From Marinomonas lutimaris (GTDB lineage Bacteria > Pseudomonadota > Gammaproteobacteria > Pseudomonadales > Marinomonadaceae), in the NCBI RefSeq assembly GCF_019426345.1, contig NZ_JAHLLW010000003.1, forward strand, positions 206,518-270,517: 64,000 nt of DNA, in the 5' to 3' direction. A program made the translations under genes and the position numbers. Below the pieces are notes generated by a model. The model saw only the letters and a program-made list of their open reading frames with translations, searched no databases and was not told the origin of the DNA. Of this stretch, positions 16,840 through 25,287 are shown piece after piece; position 1 is the stretch's first letter; each line of letters opens with the position of its first letter.

Positions 16840-19026
16840 ATGGAAATCAAAGTTAATTTTCTCGACAATCTAAGACTTGAAGCCAAGTTTGACGATTTTA
16901 CCGTTATCACCGATCAACCGATCCGCTACAAAGGCGATGGTTCTGCACCAAGTCCATTTGATTACTTTCTAGCGTCTTCAGCTTTGTGTGCGGCGTATTT
17001 TGTGAAGGTCTACTGCAAGGCTCGTGATATCTCAACGGACAACATCCGTTTGTCGCAGAACAACATTGTCGATCCAGAAGATCGCTACAACCAGATTTTC
17101 CAAATTCAAGTCGAATTACCAGACGACATTTCGGACAAAGATCGCGAAGGCATCTTGCGTTCTATTGATCGTTGCACCGTAAAGAAAGTGGTACAAACTG
17201 GCCCAGAATTCAAAATTGAAACCGTTGAAAACCTAGACGCAGACGCTAACGCCATGTTGATGGGCCAACCTGATGGCGCGACGAGCACAGTGATTCTTGG
17301 TAAAGACTTACCACTAGAGCAAACCATTGCCAACATGACAGCCATGCTAGCGGATCTTGGCATGAAGATTGAGATTTCCTCATGGCGCAACATAGTGCCT
17401 AACGTTTGGTCTTTGCATATTCGTGACGCGGCGTCGCCTATGTGTTTTACCAACGGCAAAGGTGCATCCAAGGAAAGCGCACTGTGTTCTGCTCTTGGTG
17501 AGTTTATCGAGCGCTTAAACAACAACTTTTTTTACAATGACCAATTCTTTGGTACTGAAATCTCCAACAGCGAGTTCGTGCATTACCCCAATGAAAAATG
17601 GTTTGCATTAACCGAGGACGATTCCTTACCAGAAGGCATCTTGGATGATTACTGCCTAGAGATTTATAACCCAGACAATGAGTTGTTTGGCTCGCACTTG
17701 ATCGACACCAACTCAGGTAATAAAGCCCGCGGCATTTGTACGATTCCTTATACACGCAAATCCGATGGCGAAACGGTTTACTTCCCGTCAAACCTCATCG
17801 AAAACTTGTTCCTAAGCAACGGCATGAGCGCAGGCAATAATCAACAAGAAGCACAAGTGCAATGTTTGTCGGAAATTCTAGAACGCGCCGTTAAACGCCA
17901 AATAATCGAAGACGAAATTGTCTTGCCAGATGTGCCAATGGAAGTGTTGGAGAAATACCCAAGCATCCTTGCTGGCATCAAGGTATTAGAAGAACAAGGT
18001 TTTCCTATCGTAGTGAAAGACGCCTCTCTTGGCGGTCAATTCCCAGTGATGAACGTCACTCTAATGAATCCGAAAACTGGCGGTGTGTTTGCTTCTTTTG
18101 GTGCGCATCCAAGTCTTGAAGTGGCGTTAGAACGTAGCTTAACCGAGCTGATGCAAGGTCGTAGCTTCGAAGGTTTGAACGATGTACCAAAACCTACGTT
18201 TAATAGCATGGCGGTCACAGAGCCGGAAAACTTCGTTGAACATTTTATTGACTCAACCGGTGTCATTTCTTGGCGCTTCTTCAGCGATAAGCACGATTAT
18301 GATTTCTGCGAGTGGGATTTTTCTGGCACCAATGAAGAAGAAGCCAACGCTATGTTCGGCATCTTGGAAGAGTTAGGCAAAGAAGTGTATGTGGCTGAAT
18401 TAACTGATTTAGGTGCATCGGCTTGTCGTATTTTGGTACCAGATTATTCCGAAGTGTATCCAGTGGAAGACTTGGTGTGGGACAACACAAACAAGGCTTT
18501 GGATTATCGTGAAGATATCTTGAACCTACATTCTTTGAGCGATAAGCAACTAACCAACCTAGTAAATCGTTTAGAAGACAGCCAGCTCGATAACTACACA
18601 GATATTCCTACTTTGATTGGTATCGTATTTGATGAAAATACCGTCTGGGGTCAGCTGACCATCATGGAACTGAAAATCCTAATCTATTTGGCCCTTGGTG
18701 CTCACGAAGAGGCGTTAGAACTAGTCGGTGAATTCCTACAGTTCAACGACAACACAGCCAAACGCGGTCTATTCTATCAAGCCATGAACTGTGTACTAGA
18801 AGTAACGCTAGACGAAGAATTAGAGCTTGACGACTTTATCCATAACTTCAGCCGTATGTTTGGCAAAGACGTTATTGAAAACGTTGTCGGTTCTGTCTCA
18901 GGCGATGTACGTTTTTATGGTCTCACTAAAACCAGTATGCAGCTTGAAGGCATCGAACCGCATTTACGCCTCATTGAAAGCTACAAAAAACTGCATCAAG
19001 CACGTAAAGCCAACGCAGCTAAATAA
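16840..19026 (+). CDS. OsmC-YcaO fusion protein
   Basis: Cytoplasmic protein of 728 aa joining an OsmC-like domain (residues about 1-135; PSPFDYFLASSALCAAYFVK holds the first reactive Cys, DRCTVKKVVQTGPEF the second) to a YcaO ATPase domain (about 165-590). The YcaO part contains CSALGEFIERLNNNFF, EAQVQCLSEILERAVKRQ and ASFGAHPSLEVALERSLTEL, with Glu residues of the kind that bind Mg-ATP. The tail after 590 is helical and TPR-like. This is the E. coli YcaO type, linked to RimO-dependent beta-methylthiolation of ribosomal protein S12, with an added OsmC domain. There is no RiPP precursor or maturase next to it, so a natural-product role is unlikely. Confidence 0.85.
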   Translation: MEIKVNFLDNLRLEAKFDDFTVITDQPIRYKGDGSAPSPFDYFLASSALCAAYFVKVYCKARDISTDNIRLSQNNIVDPEDRYNQIFQIQVELPDDISDKDREGILRSIDRCTVKKVVQTGPEFKIETVENLDADANAMLMGQPDGATSTVILGKDLPLEQTIANMTAMLADLGMKIEISSWRNIVPNVWSLHIRDAASPMCFTNGKGASKESALCSALGEFIERLNNNFFYNDQFFGTEISNSEFVHYPNEKWFALTEDDSLPEGILDDYCLEIYNPDNELFGSHLIDTNSGNKARGICTIPYTRKSDGETVYFPSNLIENLFLSNGMSAGNNQQEAQVQCLSEILERAVKRQIIEDEIVLPDVPMEVLEKYPSILAGIKVLEEQGFPIVVKDASLGGQFPVMNVTLMNPKTGGVFASFGAHPSLEVALERSLTELMQGRSFEGLNDVPKPTFNSMAVTEPENFVEHFIDSTGVISWRFFSDKHDYDFCEWDFSGTNEEEANAMFGILEELGKEVYVAELTDLGASACRILVPDYSEVYPVEDLVWDNTNKALDYREDILNLHSLSDKQLTNLVNRLEDSQLDNYTDIPTLIGIVFDENTVWGQLTIMELKILIYLALGAHEEALELVGEFLQFNDNTAKRGLFYQAMNCVLEVTLDEELELDDFIHNFSRMFGKDVIENVVGSVSGDVRFYGLTKTSMQLEGIEPHLRLIESYKKLHQARKANAAK

Positions 19027-19068
19027 TCGGGTCACCTAATAAGTTAAATGGATTTAACTTAAGCGATT

Positions 19069-19100
19069 AAAAGCGAACCTTCGGGTTCGCTTTTTTATTT
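19069..19100 (+). terminator. Rho-independent terminator
   Basis: AAAAGCGAACC-TTCG-GGTTCGCTTTT followed by TTATTT: an 11-bp stem with an extra-stable TTCG tetraloop and a T-tract, 42 bases behind the OsmC-YcaO stop. Confidence 0.93.
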
Positions 19101-19246
19101 GTATTATGTAATGAAAATAGTATTTACTGGTTTTCCACCAAAGGAGACGATTCTGATATAATTTTAATTCTAACTATTTAGCTTAAAATGCTTTAATGGC
19201 AAACTGCCGTTCTTCAATATCGTTTATTTATATGAGTGACAACTAA

Positions 19247-20431
19247 ATGTTTAATAATATCGTTCGCCAATCCACCTTTGTATCAATTGGCCTTGTATTA
19301 CTAACATTAAGTGGCTGCGAATCCATTCCGTTATCTTTTGACTCAGCAGATTCGGTAAAGCAGTTATCAAAACAGATAAAAGAAGCCGATAGTATCGAAG
19401 ATGTAAAAGCCATCGCCAAACAAGCGAAAGTTACTAGAAACCAAGTAAGGGCAGATATTAAAGCGATTAAAGCCTTATATGCAGAGCTTGATCAAAAAGT
19501 GAATAAAAAATGGGGCAAAAATAATAGCGAACTGCCCGAGAAGAAAAAGTATGTAAAATACACTAACGACTACCAAGCAAGAACCATTGTCGATTTTGAC
19601 AAAGGCACGGTACGCGTCGAAACACTCACCACCAGCTCGCCACTTGATACCCTAAAACAAGCGGTTACAACCACACTGCTCACCACAGCAGATCCAACCA
19701 AAACCGATATTTTCTCTAGCGACGCACCAGATACCGAAGGCGTACCTTTTTTGTATCCGCAAGTCATGGATCACGATGGCAAACTAGTACAATATCGTTG
19801 GCGAGCAGAACGTTACGCTAATTATCTTGTCTCAAATAAACTGAAAAAATCCAGTTCTAACGGCAGCACAGTTTACGCGGTTGAATTCAACCTTGTTGCC
19901 CAGCACGAACACCTACGCCAAGAAAAATACAGCCAATATGTGATCGCCGCCGCTCAACGCTACAACTTATCACCAGCACTCATCTACGGCATAATTGAAA
20001 CCGAAAGCTCTTTTAACCCTTACGCCGTTAGCCCAGCGAACGCTTATGGTTTGATGCAAGTGGTACCAGCCACTGCTGGTCGAGATGTTTATAACCTAGT
20101 AAAAAAGAAATCAGGCGAACCAAGCAAAGAAGTGCTTTTCTCTCCAAAAAATAACATCGATATCGGCAGCGCTTACTTACATATTTTACAGACGCGCTAT
20201 TTAGTGAAAGTTACCAATAAACTAAGCCAAGAATACTCAATGATTTCCGCTTACAACGGTGGTACTGGTAATGTATTAAAAACATTTGATACTGACCGAA
20301 CGCGCGCAATGAACAAAATAAACCAAACATCCACCAGCAATGTGTATAAGAAACTTAGATACAACCACCCTAGAACCGAATCTCGTAATTACTTAGAGAA
20401 AGTCACCAAAGCTAAGAAAAACTATGAGTAA
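19247..20431 (+). CDS. Membrane-bound lytic transglycosylase, MltC-like
   Basis: Outer-membrane lipoprotein that cleaves peptidoglycan. The N-terminus has a lipobox (LLTLSGCES, Cys at about residue 24). A DUF3393-type domain (about 45-220) is followed by an SLT domain (about 225-390) with the catalytic Glu in YGIIETESSFNPYAVS (about residue 253), AYGLMQVVPATAGRD and SAYNGGTGNVL. At 394 aa it is a little longer than E. coli MltC (about 360). It is flanked by a terminator upstream and a hairpin downstream, so it is probably a single-gene transcript. Confidence 0.85.
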   Translation: MFNNIVRQSTFVSIGLVLLTLSGCESIPLSFDSADSVKQLSKQIKEADSIEDVKAIAKQAKVTRNQVRADIKAIKALYAELDQKVNKKWGKNNSELPEKKKYVKYTNDYQARTIVDFDKGTVRVETLTTSSPLDTLKQAVTTTLLTTADPTKTDIFSSDAPDTEGVPFLYPQVMDHDGKLVQYRWRAERYANYLVSNKLKKSSSNGSTVYAVEFNLVAQHEHLRQEKYSQYVIAAAQRYNLSPALIYGIIETESSFNPYAVSPANAYGLMQVVPATAGRDVYNLVKKKSGEPSKEVLFSPKNNIDIGSAYLHILQTRYLVKVTNKLSQEYSMISAYNGGTGNVLKTFDTDRTRAMNKINQTSTSNVYKKLRYNHPRTESRNYLEKVTKAKKNYE

Positions 20432-20457
20432 TAGTCGTCGAACTCTTCTATGGTCAA

Positions 20458-20515
20458 AGCAAAATGACAACCTTCCTCGAAACTATCGCCTACCTCGTCG
20501 AGGTGTCATTTTGCT
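20458..20515. terminator. Long imperfect hairpin after the transglycosylase gene
   Basis: AGCAAAATGACA (20458-20469) and TGTCATTTTGCT (20504-20515) pair perfectly. The 34-base loop holds the arms CCTCGA (20475-20480) and TCGAGG (20498-20503), so a longer interrupted stem is possible. It may terminate the upstream gene or be a structured repeat; there is no T-tract. Confidence 0.5.
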
Positions 20516-20664
20516 TCGAAATAAAAAGTATTGGAGAATAAATATTTAAATACTGCTAGCCAAGGAGGTGTAGCACTAGAAAAGAAGCGGACTTACTGTC
20601 GCAGTAAGTAAACAAGCAATGGACATCATCAAACAACATTCTAAAAATAAATGGAGAGATGAGT

Positions 20665-22353
20665 ATGCGAATCAGACATTCAATTCAACAGTGGCTAATC
20701 AGCGGACTAGCTATTATTTTTACTGTAACGGCTTATTCCAATCCTATAGTGGCTTTATCGGACACAGCTAAGATAGAAGGCAATAATAGCCAAGGCGTCG
20801 ATTATTTTTTAGGCATCCCTTATGCAAAAGCTCCGATTGGCTCGTTGCGCTGGCAATCGCCTCAACCAGCAGATCCTATACAAAGCACTTTGCAAGCCAC
20901 ACAAAAAGGCGCGATTTGCCCCCAATGGCAAAAGGGTAAATTTCAAGGCCAAGAAGATTGCCTAAACCTAGACATTTATCGACCAGACCATAATAAAAAT
21001 AACCTACCCGTTCTGATTTACATTCATGGCGGCAATAACCAAACTGGCGAAGCTCACGAGTTTGACCCTAGAGCACTAGCCAAATCATTAGATGCCATCA
21101 TAGTACAAGTGAACTATCGCCTCGGTGTATTAGGGTTTAATCCACTCAAAGCCATCAAAACCAAAGACCCAATTCAGGCTTCAGGTAATTTTGGACTGCT
21201 AGATCAACACGCCGCACTGCTATGGATACAAAAGAACATCAAATATTTCGGAGGTCGCGCCGATCAAATCACGGTAGCTGGCTTTTCCGCCGGCGGGCGA
21301 GATGTCATGGCAATGTTAATCTCCCCCCTATTTAAAGATCAATTCAAGCAAGCGATTGTCTTCAGCGGCGGAATGACAACAGCCCCAGTCGCCCCAAGCC
21401 AAGAGGTGTTTCGTCAAGCATTTGCTCCTCTTATTGTGGAGGACAAGGTTCAACCGAATCTGATGGCGGCGAAGAAATGGCTAGCAAAAGGTGGTGACGA
21501 TGTTCTGAGCTACCTGCAAAAGCAATCCGCAGAACGTCTTGCACCCTTGATGAAAAATGCAGGCATTCGCATGAGCCATTTCCCGCACCTTTATCAAGAC
21601 GGCACAGTGATTCCTAAGAACGGTTTTGCCACGTCAAACTACAACAGCGTGCCAGTTATTATGCTCTCAGGACAGACTGAGTTCTCTTTCTTTGCGTTAA
21701 GTGACCCCTACTTTGTGAAAGCATGGCATTCAGGAACATTAAGCAAGGATCCAATACTACTGAACCAATACCAATTTACCTCAGACTACGGCAGTAAGTT
21801 TTACAGCCTATTTAATGTTCAAAAATCAGCAGAACAGATGTTTGAACATTATCAGTCACCTATTTATGGCGCTGAAATTGCTTTCGGAACCAATCCTTTT
21901 GTCGCACAAAACCCACAAATGGAATTGATCGGATCATTCCATGGTGTCTTTATGCCACTCCTAGATCAAAATTGGCAACAAGCACTTTTAGGGGAGACAT
22001 TTCAGAAAGCTGGAACGCGGGATCTAGCCAAACACTTTCAAGCTTATTTAAAACGTTTTATTCGTACAGGTAACCCAAATGATCCAGACCTAGTCAACTG
22101 GTTAACCTGGTCGCCTGAACATGAACAACAAGGTCAATCATTACTTATCCTAAATGCCAACAAGTACAAAGCCCTCATACAAATGTCATCAAAGTCATAC
22201 GATGAATCAAACCTTCTTGAAGCGATAAAGAATGACCATCGACTACCAGAGCAAGCCAAAACACAAATGATTAAACATGTGTTAAATGGACGCTGGTTTA
22301 GCGATGCCCTAGACCAAGAATTTAATAACCCTTCTTTATGGCCTAAGCAATAA
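20665..22353 (+). CDS. Secreted type-B carboxylesterase
   Basis: Alpha/beta-hydrolase of the carboxylesterase type-B family (about 562 aa). An ATG at 20659 directly abuts GGAGAG, whereas the ATG at 20665 is 6 bases from it and is the better start. The signal peptide ends near SNPIVALS. Landmarks: FLGIPYAKAPIGSLRWQ, EDCLNLDIYRP, the oxyanion stretch IYIHGGNNQTG, and nucleophile GFSAGG (about residue 209). The elbow is GFSAGG rather than the common GESAGG. A candidate catalytic His lies in GSFHGVFMP. Substrate unknown; ester detoxification or nutrient scavenging is plausible. Confidence 0.85.
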   Translation: MRIRHSIQQWLISGLAIIFTVTAYSNPIVALSDTAKIEGNNSQGVDYFLGIPYAKAPIGSLRWQSPQPADPIQSTLQATQKGAICPQWQKGKFQGQEDCLNLDIYRPDHNKNNLPVLIYIHGGNNQTGEAHEFDPRALAKSLDAIIVQVNYRLGVLGFNPLKAIKTKDPIQASGNFGLLDQHAALLWIQKNIKYFGGRADQITVAGFSAGGRDVMAMLISPLFKDQFKQAIVFSGGMTTAPVAPSQEVFRQAFAPLIVEDKVQPNLMAAKKWLAKGGDDVLSYLQKQSAERLAPLMKNAGIRMSHFPHLYQDGTVIPKNGFATSNYNSVPVIMLSGQTEFSFFALSDPYFVKAWHSGTLSKDPILLNQYQFTSDYGSKFYSLFNVQKSAEQMFEHYQSPIYGAEIAFGTNPFVAQNPQMELIGSFHGVFMPLLDQNWQQALLGETFQKAGTRDLAKHFQAYLKRFIRTGNPNDPDLVNWLTWSPEHEQQGQSLLILNANKYKALIQMSSKSYDESNLLEAIKNDHRLPEQAKTQMIKHVLNGRWFSDALDQEFNNPSLWPKQ

Positions 22354-22355
22354 AA

Positions 22356-22391
22356 AACTTGGCCGAATCACTCTCATGATTCGGCCAAGTT
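22356..22391. terminator. Bidirectional terminator
   Basis: A perfect 15-bp stem (22356-22370 and 22377-22391) around the loop CTCTCA separates the convergent esterase and binding-protein genes. A-rich and T-rich flanks support use in both directions. Confidence 0.9.
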
Positions 22392-22412
22392 TCTCGTCTT
22401 AGAAAGTATAAC

Positions 22413-23537
22413 TTAACGCCCTGTTTTCACTTCTGTCCACAAGCGCGTCATTAAGCGGTCTATTTTAGGGCCGCGTAACTTCTGAGTATAAAGACGCTTT
22501 CTCACCTCTGCTGATGGATAAATACCCGGATTATTCGATATTTCTTGGTCTTGCAGCGCTGTTGCTTCCATATTGGGATTAGCGTAAGCAACATAATTAG
22601 TAATGTCCGCAATCACTTCAGGCTCCATCAAATAATTCATAAATGTCAGAGCTGAATCAACATTCTTCGCGCCTTTAGGAATAACTAACATATCAAACCA
22701 AATCTGCGTACCTTCTTTTGGAATGCTGTAAGCAATCTCAACGCCATTACCCGCTTCTTCGGCACGATCTTTAGCTTGTAAAATATCACCTGACCAGCCA
22801 ATCGCCACACAAACATCACCATTCGCTAATCCACTCACATAGGCAGAGGAATGAAACTGGCGAACATAAGGACGGACAGAGTCCAATAGTTTTACGCCAG
22901 CACTATCTAACGCATAATCTTTTGTATCACGGCTATTTGGATCTTTACCAAGATAATTCAACACCAGTGGATAAAGCTCATCAGCCGAGTCCAAAAACAT
23001 CACACCGCATTGCTGTAATTTCTTCATATTCTCAGGCTTAAAAACCAAGTCCCAGCTATCAACTGGCGCATCGATGCCTAGCACTTCTTCTACTTTTGCC
23101 TTGTTATAGCCAATCCCAGTTGTGCCCCATAAATAAGGCACACCATATTCGTTACCTGGATCGGCATTTTGCAAATAAGCTAGCAACTCAGGATCAATAT
23201 TTTTCAAATTAGGAAGTTTGGATTTATCTAACTTCTGAAAGACACCAGCTTGAATCTGACGCCCCATAAAGTTCGCGGTCGGAACCACCACATCATACCC
23301 AGAGTTCCCGGATAACAATTTCGCCTCTAGCACTTCATTACTATCAAAAACATCAGCCTTAACTTTAATACCAGTTTTCGCTTCAAAGTTATCTATCGTT
23401 TGCTCACCAATATAATCAGACCAGTTATAGAATTTCACTTCTTCCTCAGCAAAACCTGCAACAGGCGTCGCAACAGCAGCCATTAATGCCAACTGAGGCA
23501 TAGTACATCTCAATAAATGGAATAAAGCGCTTTTCAT
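22413..23537 (-). CDS. Polyamine-type ABC binding protein (PotF/SpuD-like)
   Basis: Periplasmic protein that binds putrescine/spermidine or a related amine. The ATG complementary to 23535-23537 gives the signal peptide MKSALFHLLRC...VAGFAEE and has GAGG 9 bases upstream; a GTG at 23552 would add five residues. The mature N-terminus KFYNWSDYIGEQTIDNFEAKT is the family hallmark, with DVVVPTANFMGRQI, GTTGIGYN, CVAIGWSGDI and a C-terminal LWTEVKTGR. No ATPase or permease gene is adjacent, so it must work with a transporter encoded elsewhere or as an extra receptor. Confidence 0.88.
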   Translation of the reverse strand: MKSALFHLLRCTMPQLALMAAVATPVAGFAEEEVKFYNWSDYIGEQTIDNFEAKTGIKVKADVFDSNEVLEAKLLSGNSGYDVVVPTANFMGRQIQAGVFQKLDKSKLPNLKNIDPELLAYLQNADPGNEYGVPYLWGTTGIGYNKAKVEEVLGIDAPVDSWDLVFKPENMKKLQQCGVMFLDSADELYPLVLNYLGKDPNSRDTKDYALDSAGVKLLDSVRPYVRQFHSSAYVSGLANGDVCVAIGWSGDILQAKDRAEEAGNGVEIAYSIPKEGTQIWFDMLVIPKGAKNVDSALTFMNYLMEPEVIADITNYVAYANPNMEATALQDQEISNNPGIYPSAEVRKRLYTQKLRGPKIDRLMTRLWTEVKTGR

Positions 23538-23701
23538 ATCTTTGTGCCTCACTTAATGGTCGTTGATATATTGCGTTGAAGTTTAGACCTAGCTACTAAA
23601 AACTTAAAGATAGATCAAGAAACAATACTACAAGCAAAAATTCAGCCAAGGTTTTCAACTGAGTTTTTAATAATATTGAAAACGAGTAGGTTAGATTGAT
23701 A

Positions 23702-23729
23702 GGAACCAATTAAGCATATAAGCCACTCT
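23702..23729 (+). promoter_or_regulatory. hrp-box-like HrpL promoter
   Basis: GGAACC (23702-23707), exactly 15 bases, then CCACTCT (23723-23729). The established hrp box, recognised by the ECF sigma factor HrpL, is GGAACC-N15/16-CCACNNA. Only the last base differs. It lies 30 bases before the ATG of a CesT-like chaperone gene that is followed by an effector-like metalloprotease, which is the expected context. No other match was noticed in the window. Confidence 0.65.
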
Positions 23730-23737
23730 ATAGAGTG
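23724..23737. repeat. Perfect 14-bp palindrome overlapping the hrp box
   Basis: CACTCTATAGAGTG is a perfect palindrome sharing its left half with the -10-like part of the hrp box. It may be chance, or a repressor site that occludes the promoter. Confidence 0.4.
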
Positions 23738-23758
23738 ATACTTAAATTGGACTTAAAT

Positions 23759-24238
23759 ATGACTAATAACTTATCTAAAAAACTCCAGCACTGGTTACAA
23801 CATTACCATAGAGACTTAACACTTAATGCTGATGGTACTTGCTACCTAACCGTGAACTCGCAGCTTCAAATACTGCTTATGTCTTCCTTTAACGCAAACA
23901 CAGTGCATCTTTATTGCCCGTTAATGGTCCTCGACAGTCCTTCCTGTCACCAATTGGCATTGAGCGCATTGACTCTTAATCTCTACAAAGATCCCTCAAT
24001 ACAAGGCGTACTGGGATACGATAATACATCAGAACAACTTGTATACACCTTTGTTTTAGATGAACGACATTACAATAACAATATGCACGAAATGCAATTC
24101 CGTAGCGCCCTGAATGATTTTATCCATAATTGCCAAACTCTACTTGAAAGCTTTGAAAAAACACGGCATGGGAATCGCTTATTACCCTATAACGCTATTC
24201 CAACCACTCACTCAACCCACTCACTCATGTCGGAGTAA
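23759..24238 (+). CDS. CesT/Tir-type type III secretion chaperone
   Basis: Small cytoplasmic chaperone, 159 aa from the ATG at 23759; a GTG at 23735 would start inside the palindrome and is less likely. The pattern is that of the CesT family: a helical N-terminus (LSKKLQHWLQHYHRDLTL), a strand-turn-strand core (QLQILLMSSFNANTVHLYCPL), LALSALTLNLYKDPSIQGVLGY, LVYTFVLDERH and a C-terminal helix (ALNDFIHNCQTLLESFEK). It sits 8 bases before a metalloprotease of the type III effector class. Chaperones of this family usually bind the N-terminus of the effector encoded next to them. Confidence 0.72.
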   Translation: MTNNLSKKLQHWLQHYHRDLTLNADGTCYLTVNSQLQILLMSSFNANTVHLYCPLMVLDSPSCHQLALSALTLNLYKDPSIQGVLGYDNTSEQLVYTFVLDERHYNNNMHEMQFRSALNDFIHNCQTLLESFEKTRHGNRLLPYNAIPTTHSTHSLMSE

Positions 24239-24246
24239 ACACCATC

Positions 24247-25173
24247 ATGACAAACAGCATCGCTGCACAAAATCATATTGCTATTGATATACCAAGGGAT
24301 CATATTGCCATTGATATACCGAGGGATCATATTGCCATTGATATTCCCCCCTCTCCACAATCTGTCACTCCTGCTCGCACCTTTCCGGCCCAACTGCCTA
24401 ATGCATCTCAAGACACACTAACGAAAGTAGGTGCCAGCGATGCGCATGCTACAAACTTTAATACAATCACTCCTGCAGAATTGCAGCTGCAAAAATCTCA
24501 GTTAAATAAGGTCACCGAACAAAGGAGCCCTTTAGTAAACAATCTAAGCATCATTCGCGACGGGGAATATACCAATCATAAAAATGGCGCAGAGTTTACC
24601 GATTTTGCTATCGGCGTCAGACAACACCTAACCGAGCTGGCAGAAGTGCCAGCAGGACAAAGGTTATTAAAAACATTAGACTACACTCTGAATGGTACCC
24701 CTTCTAAACACCATGTCAGTATACAAGATTCAGGTCGACAGCCCGGCATTAGAGAGTGGGCCACTTTTGATAATATAACCGCTGCCGAATTACAAATATC
24801 GAAAGAAGGAAAAGCCCAACCTGGTAAAGGTTCAGGGAGTACAATTAGTCACCATACTGATTTCGCTCAACATCTACTACAGGAGAATATGGGGACCAGA
24901 ATGCCAAGCCAAAGTGACGCCATAGTACTAGGTCATGAGCTGATCCACGCAGCTCGTGCCGCTCAAGGGCTAACCGCTTCAGGAGTGGCAAAGTCAGGCA
25001 TCGATAAGGAAGAAGTAGCCACCGTAGGAAAACCCGATGGTTCCGAGCCAGAGTGGCCTATAACAACTGAGAATACACTACGCCATGAAATGAATGAACG
25101 TATCTTCCGCCATGCCAACTCAGTGAACTCTATGCCCATACGAACGTCATATGGTGATAAACAGATAGATTAA
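24247..25173 (+). CDS. M91-type zinc metalloprotease, putative type III effector
   Basis: A 308-aa protein without a Sec signal peptide. Its zinc motif is HELIH (residues 230-234) in AIVLGHELIHAARAAQG, followed by EEVATVG (a candidate third ligand Glu) and ENTLRHEMNERIFRHA. This layout matches peptidase family M91, whose best known member NleD is a type III effector that cleaves host JNK/p38 kinases. Residues about 10-35 contain three copies of the motif HIAIDIP(RD). The upstream chaperone gene and hrp box fit a translocated effector. Host and target are unknown; the first about 100 residues are Ser/Thr/Gln-rich, as secretion and chaperone-binding regions often are. Confidence 0.72.
   Translation: MTNSIAAQNHIAIDIPRDHIAIDIPRDHIAIDIPPSPQSVTPARTFPAQLPNASQDTLTKVGASDAHATNFNTITPAELQLQKSQLNKVTEQRSPLVNNLSIIRDGEYTNHKNGAEFTDFAIGVRQHLTELAEVPAGQRLLKTLDYTLNGTPSKHHVSIQDSGRQPGIREWATFDNITAAELQISKEGKAQPGKGSGSTISHHTDFAQHLLQENMGTRMPSQSDAIVLGHELIHAARAAQGLTASGVAKSGIDKEEVATVGKPDGSEPEWPITTENTLRHEMNERIFRHANSVNSMPIRTSYGDKQID
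24272..24349 (+). repeat. 27-bp in-frame tandem repeat in effector N-terminus
   Basis: Three head-to-tail units starting at 24272, 24299 and 24326 (the last 24 bases long). They encode HIAIDIPRD twice and HIAIDIPP. Units differ at only a few positions, so the expansion is recent. Confidence 0.92.
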
Positions 25174-25287
25174 TGATATTTACTAAGAGGTTCAAAGGGA
25201 TTGAGGGGACAGAATAATTGATTTTTCATTCTTACTCACATAAATGACAGTCTTTTGCAGAAAGACCATAGGTTAAATAAATACACT

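Noticed and set aside
16840..19026. YcaO enzyme of a RiPP (azoline) cluster
   Set aside because: No precursor peptide, dehydrogenase or E1-like partner is near; the OsmC-YcaO type is a housekeeping-like family.
24208..24411. Minus-strand ORF with repeats antisense to the effector start
   Set aside because: The repeats are those of the effector's N-terminus read backwards; there is no ribosome site.
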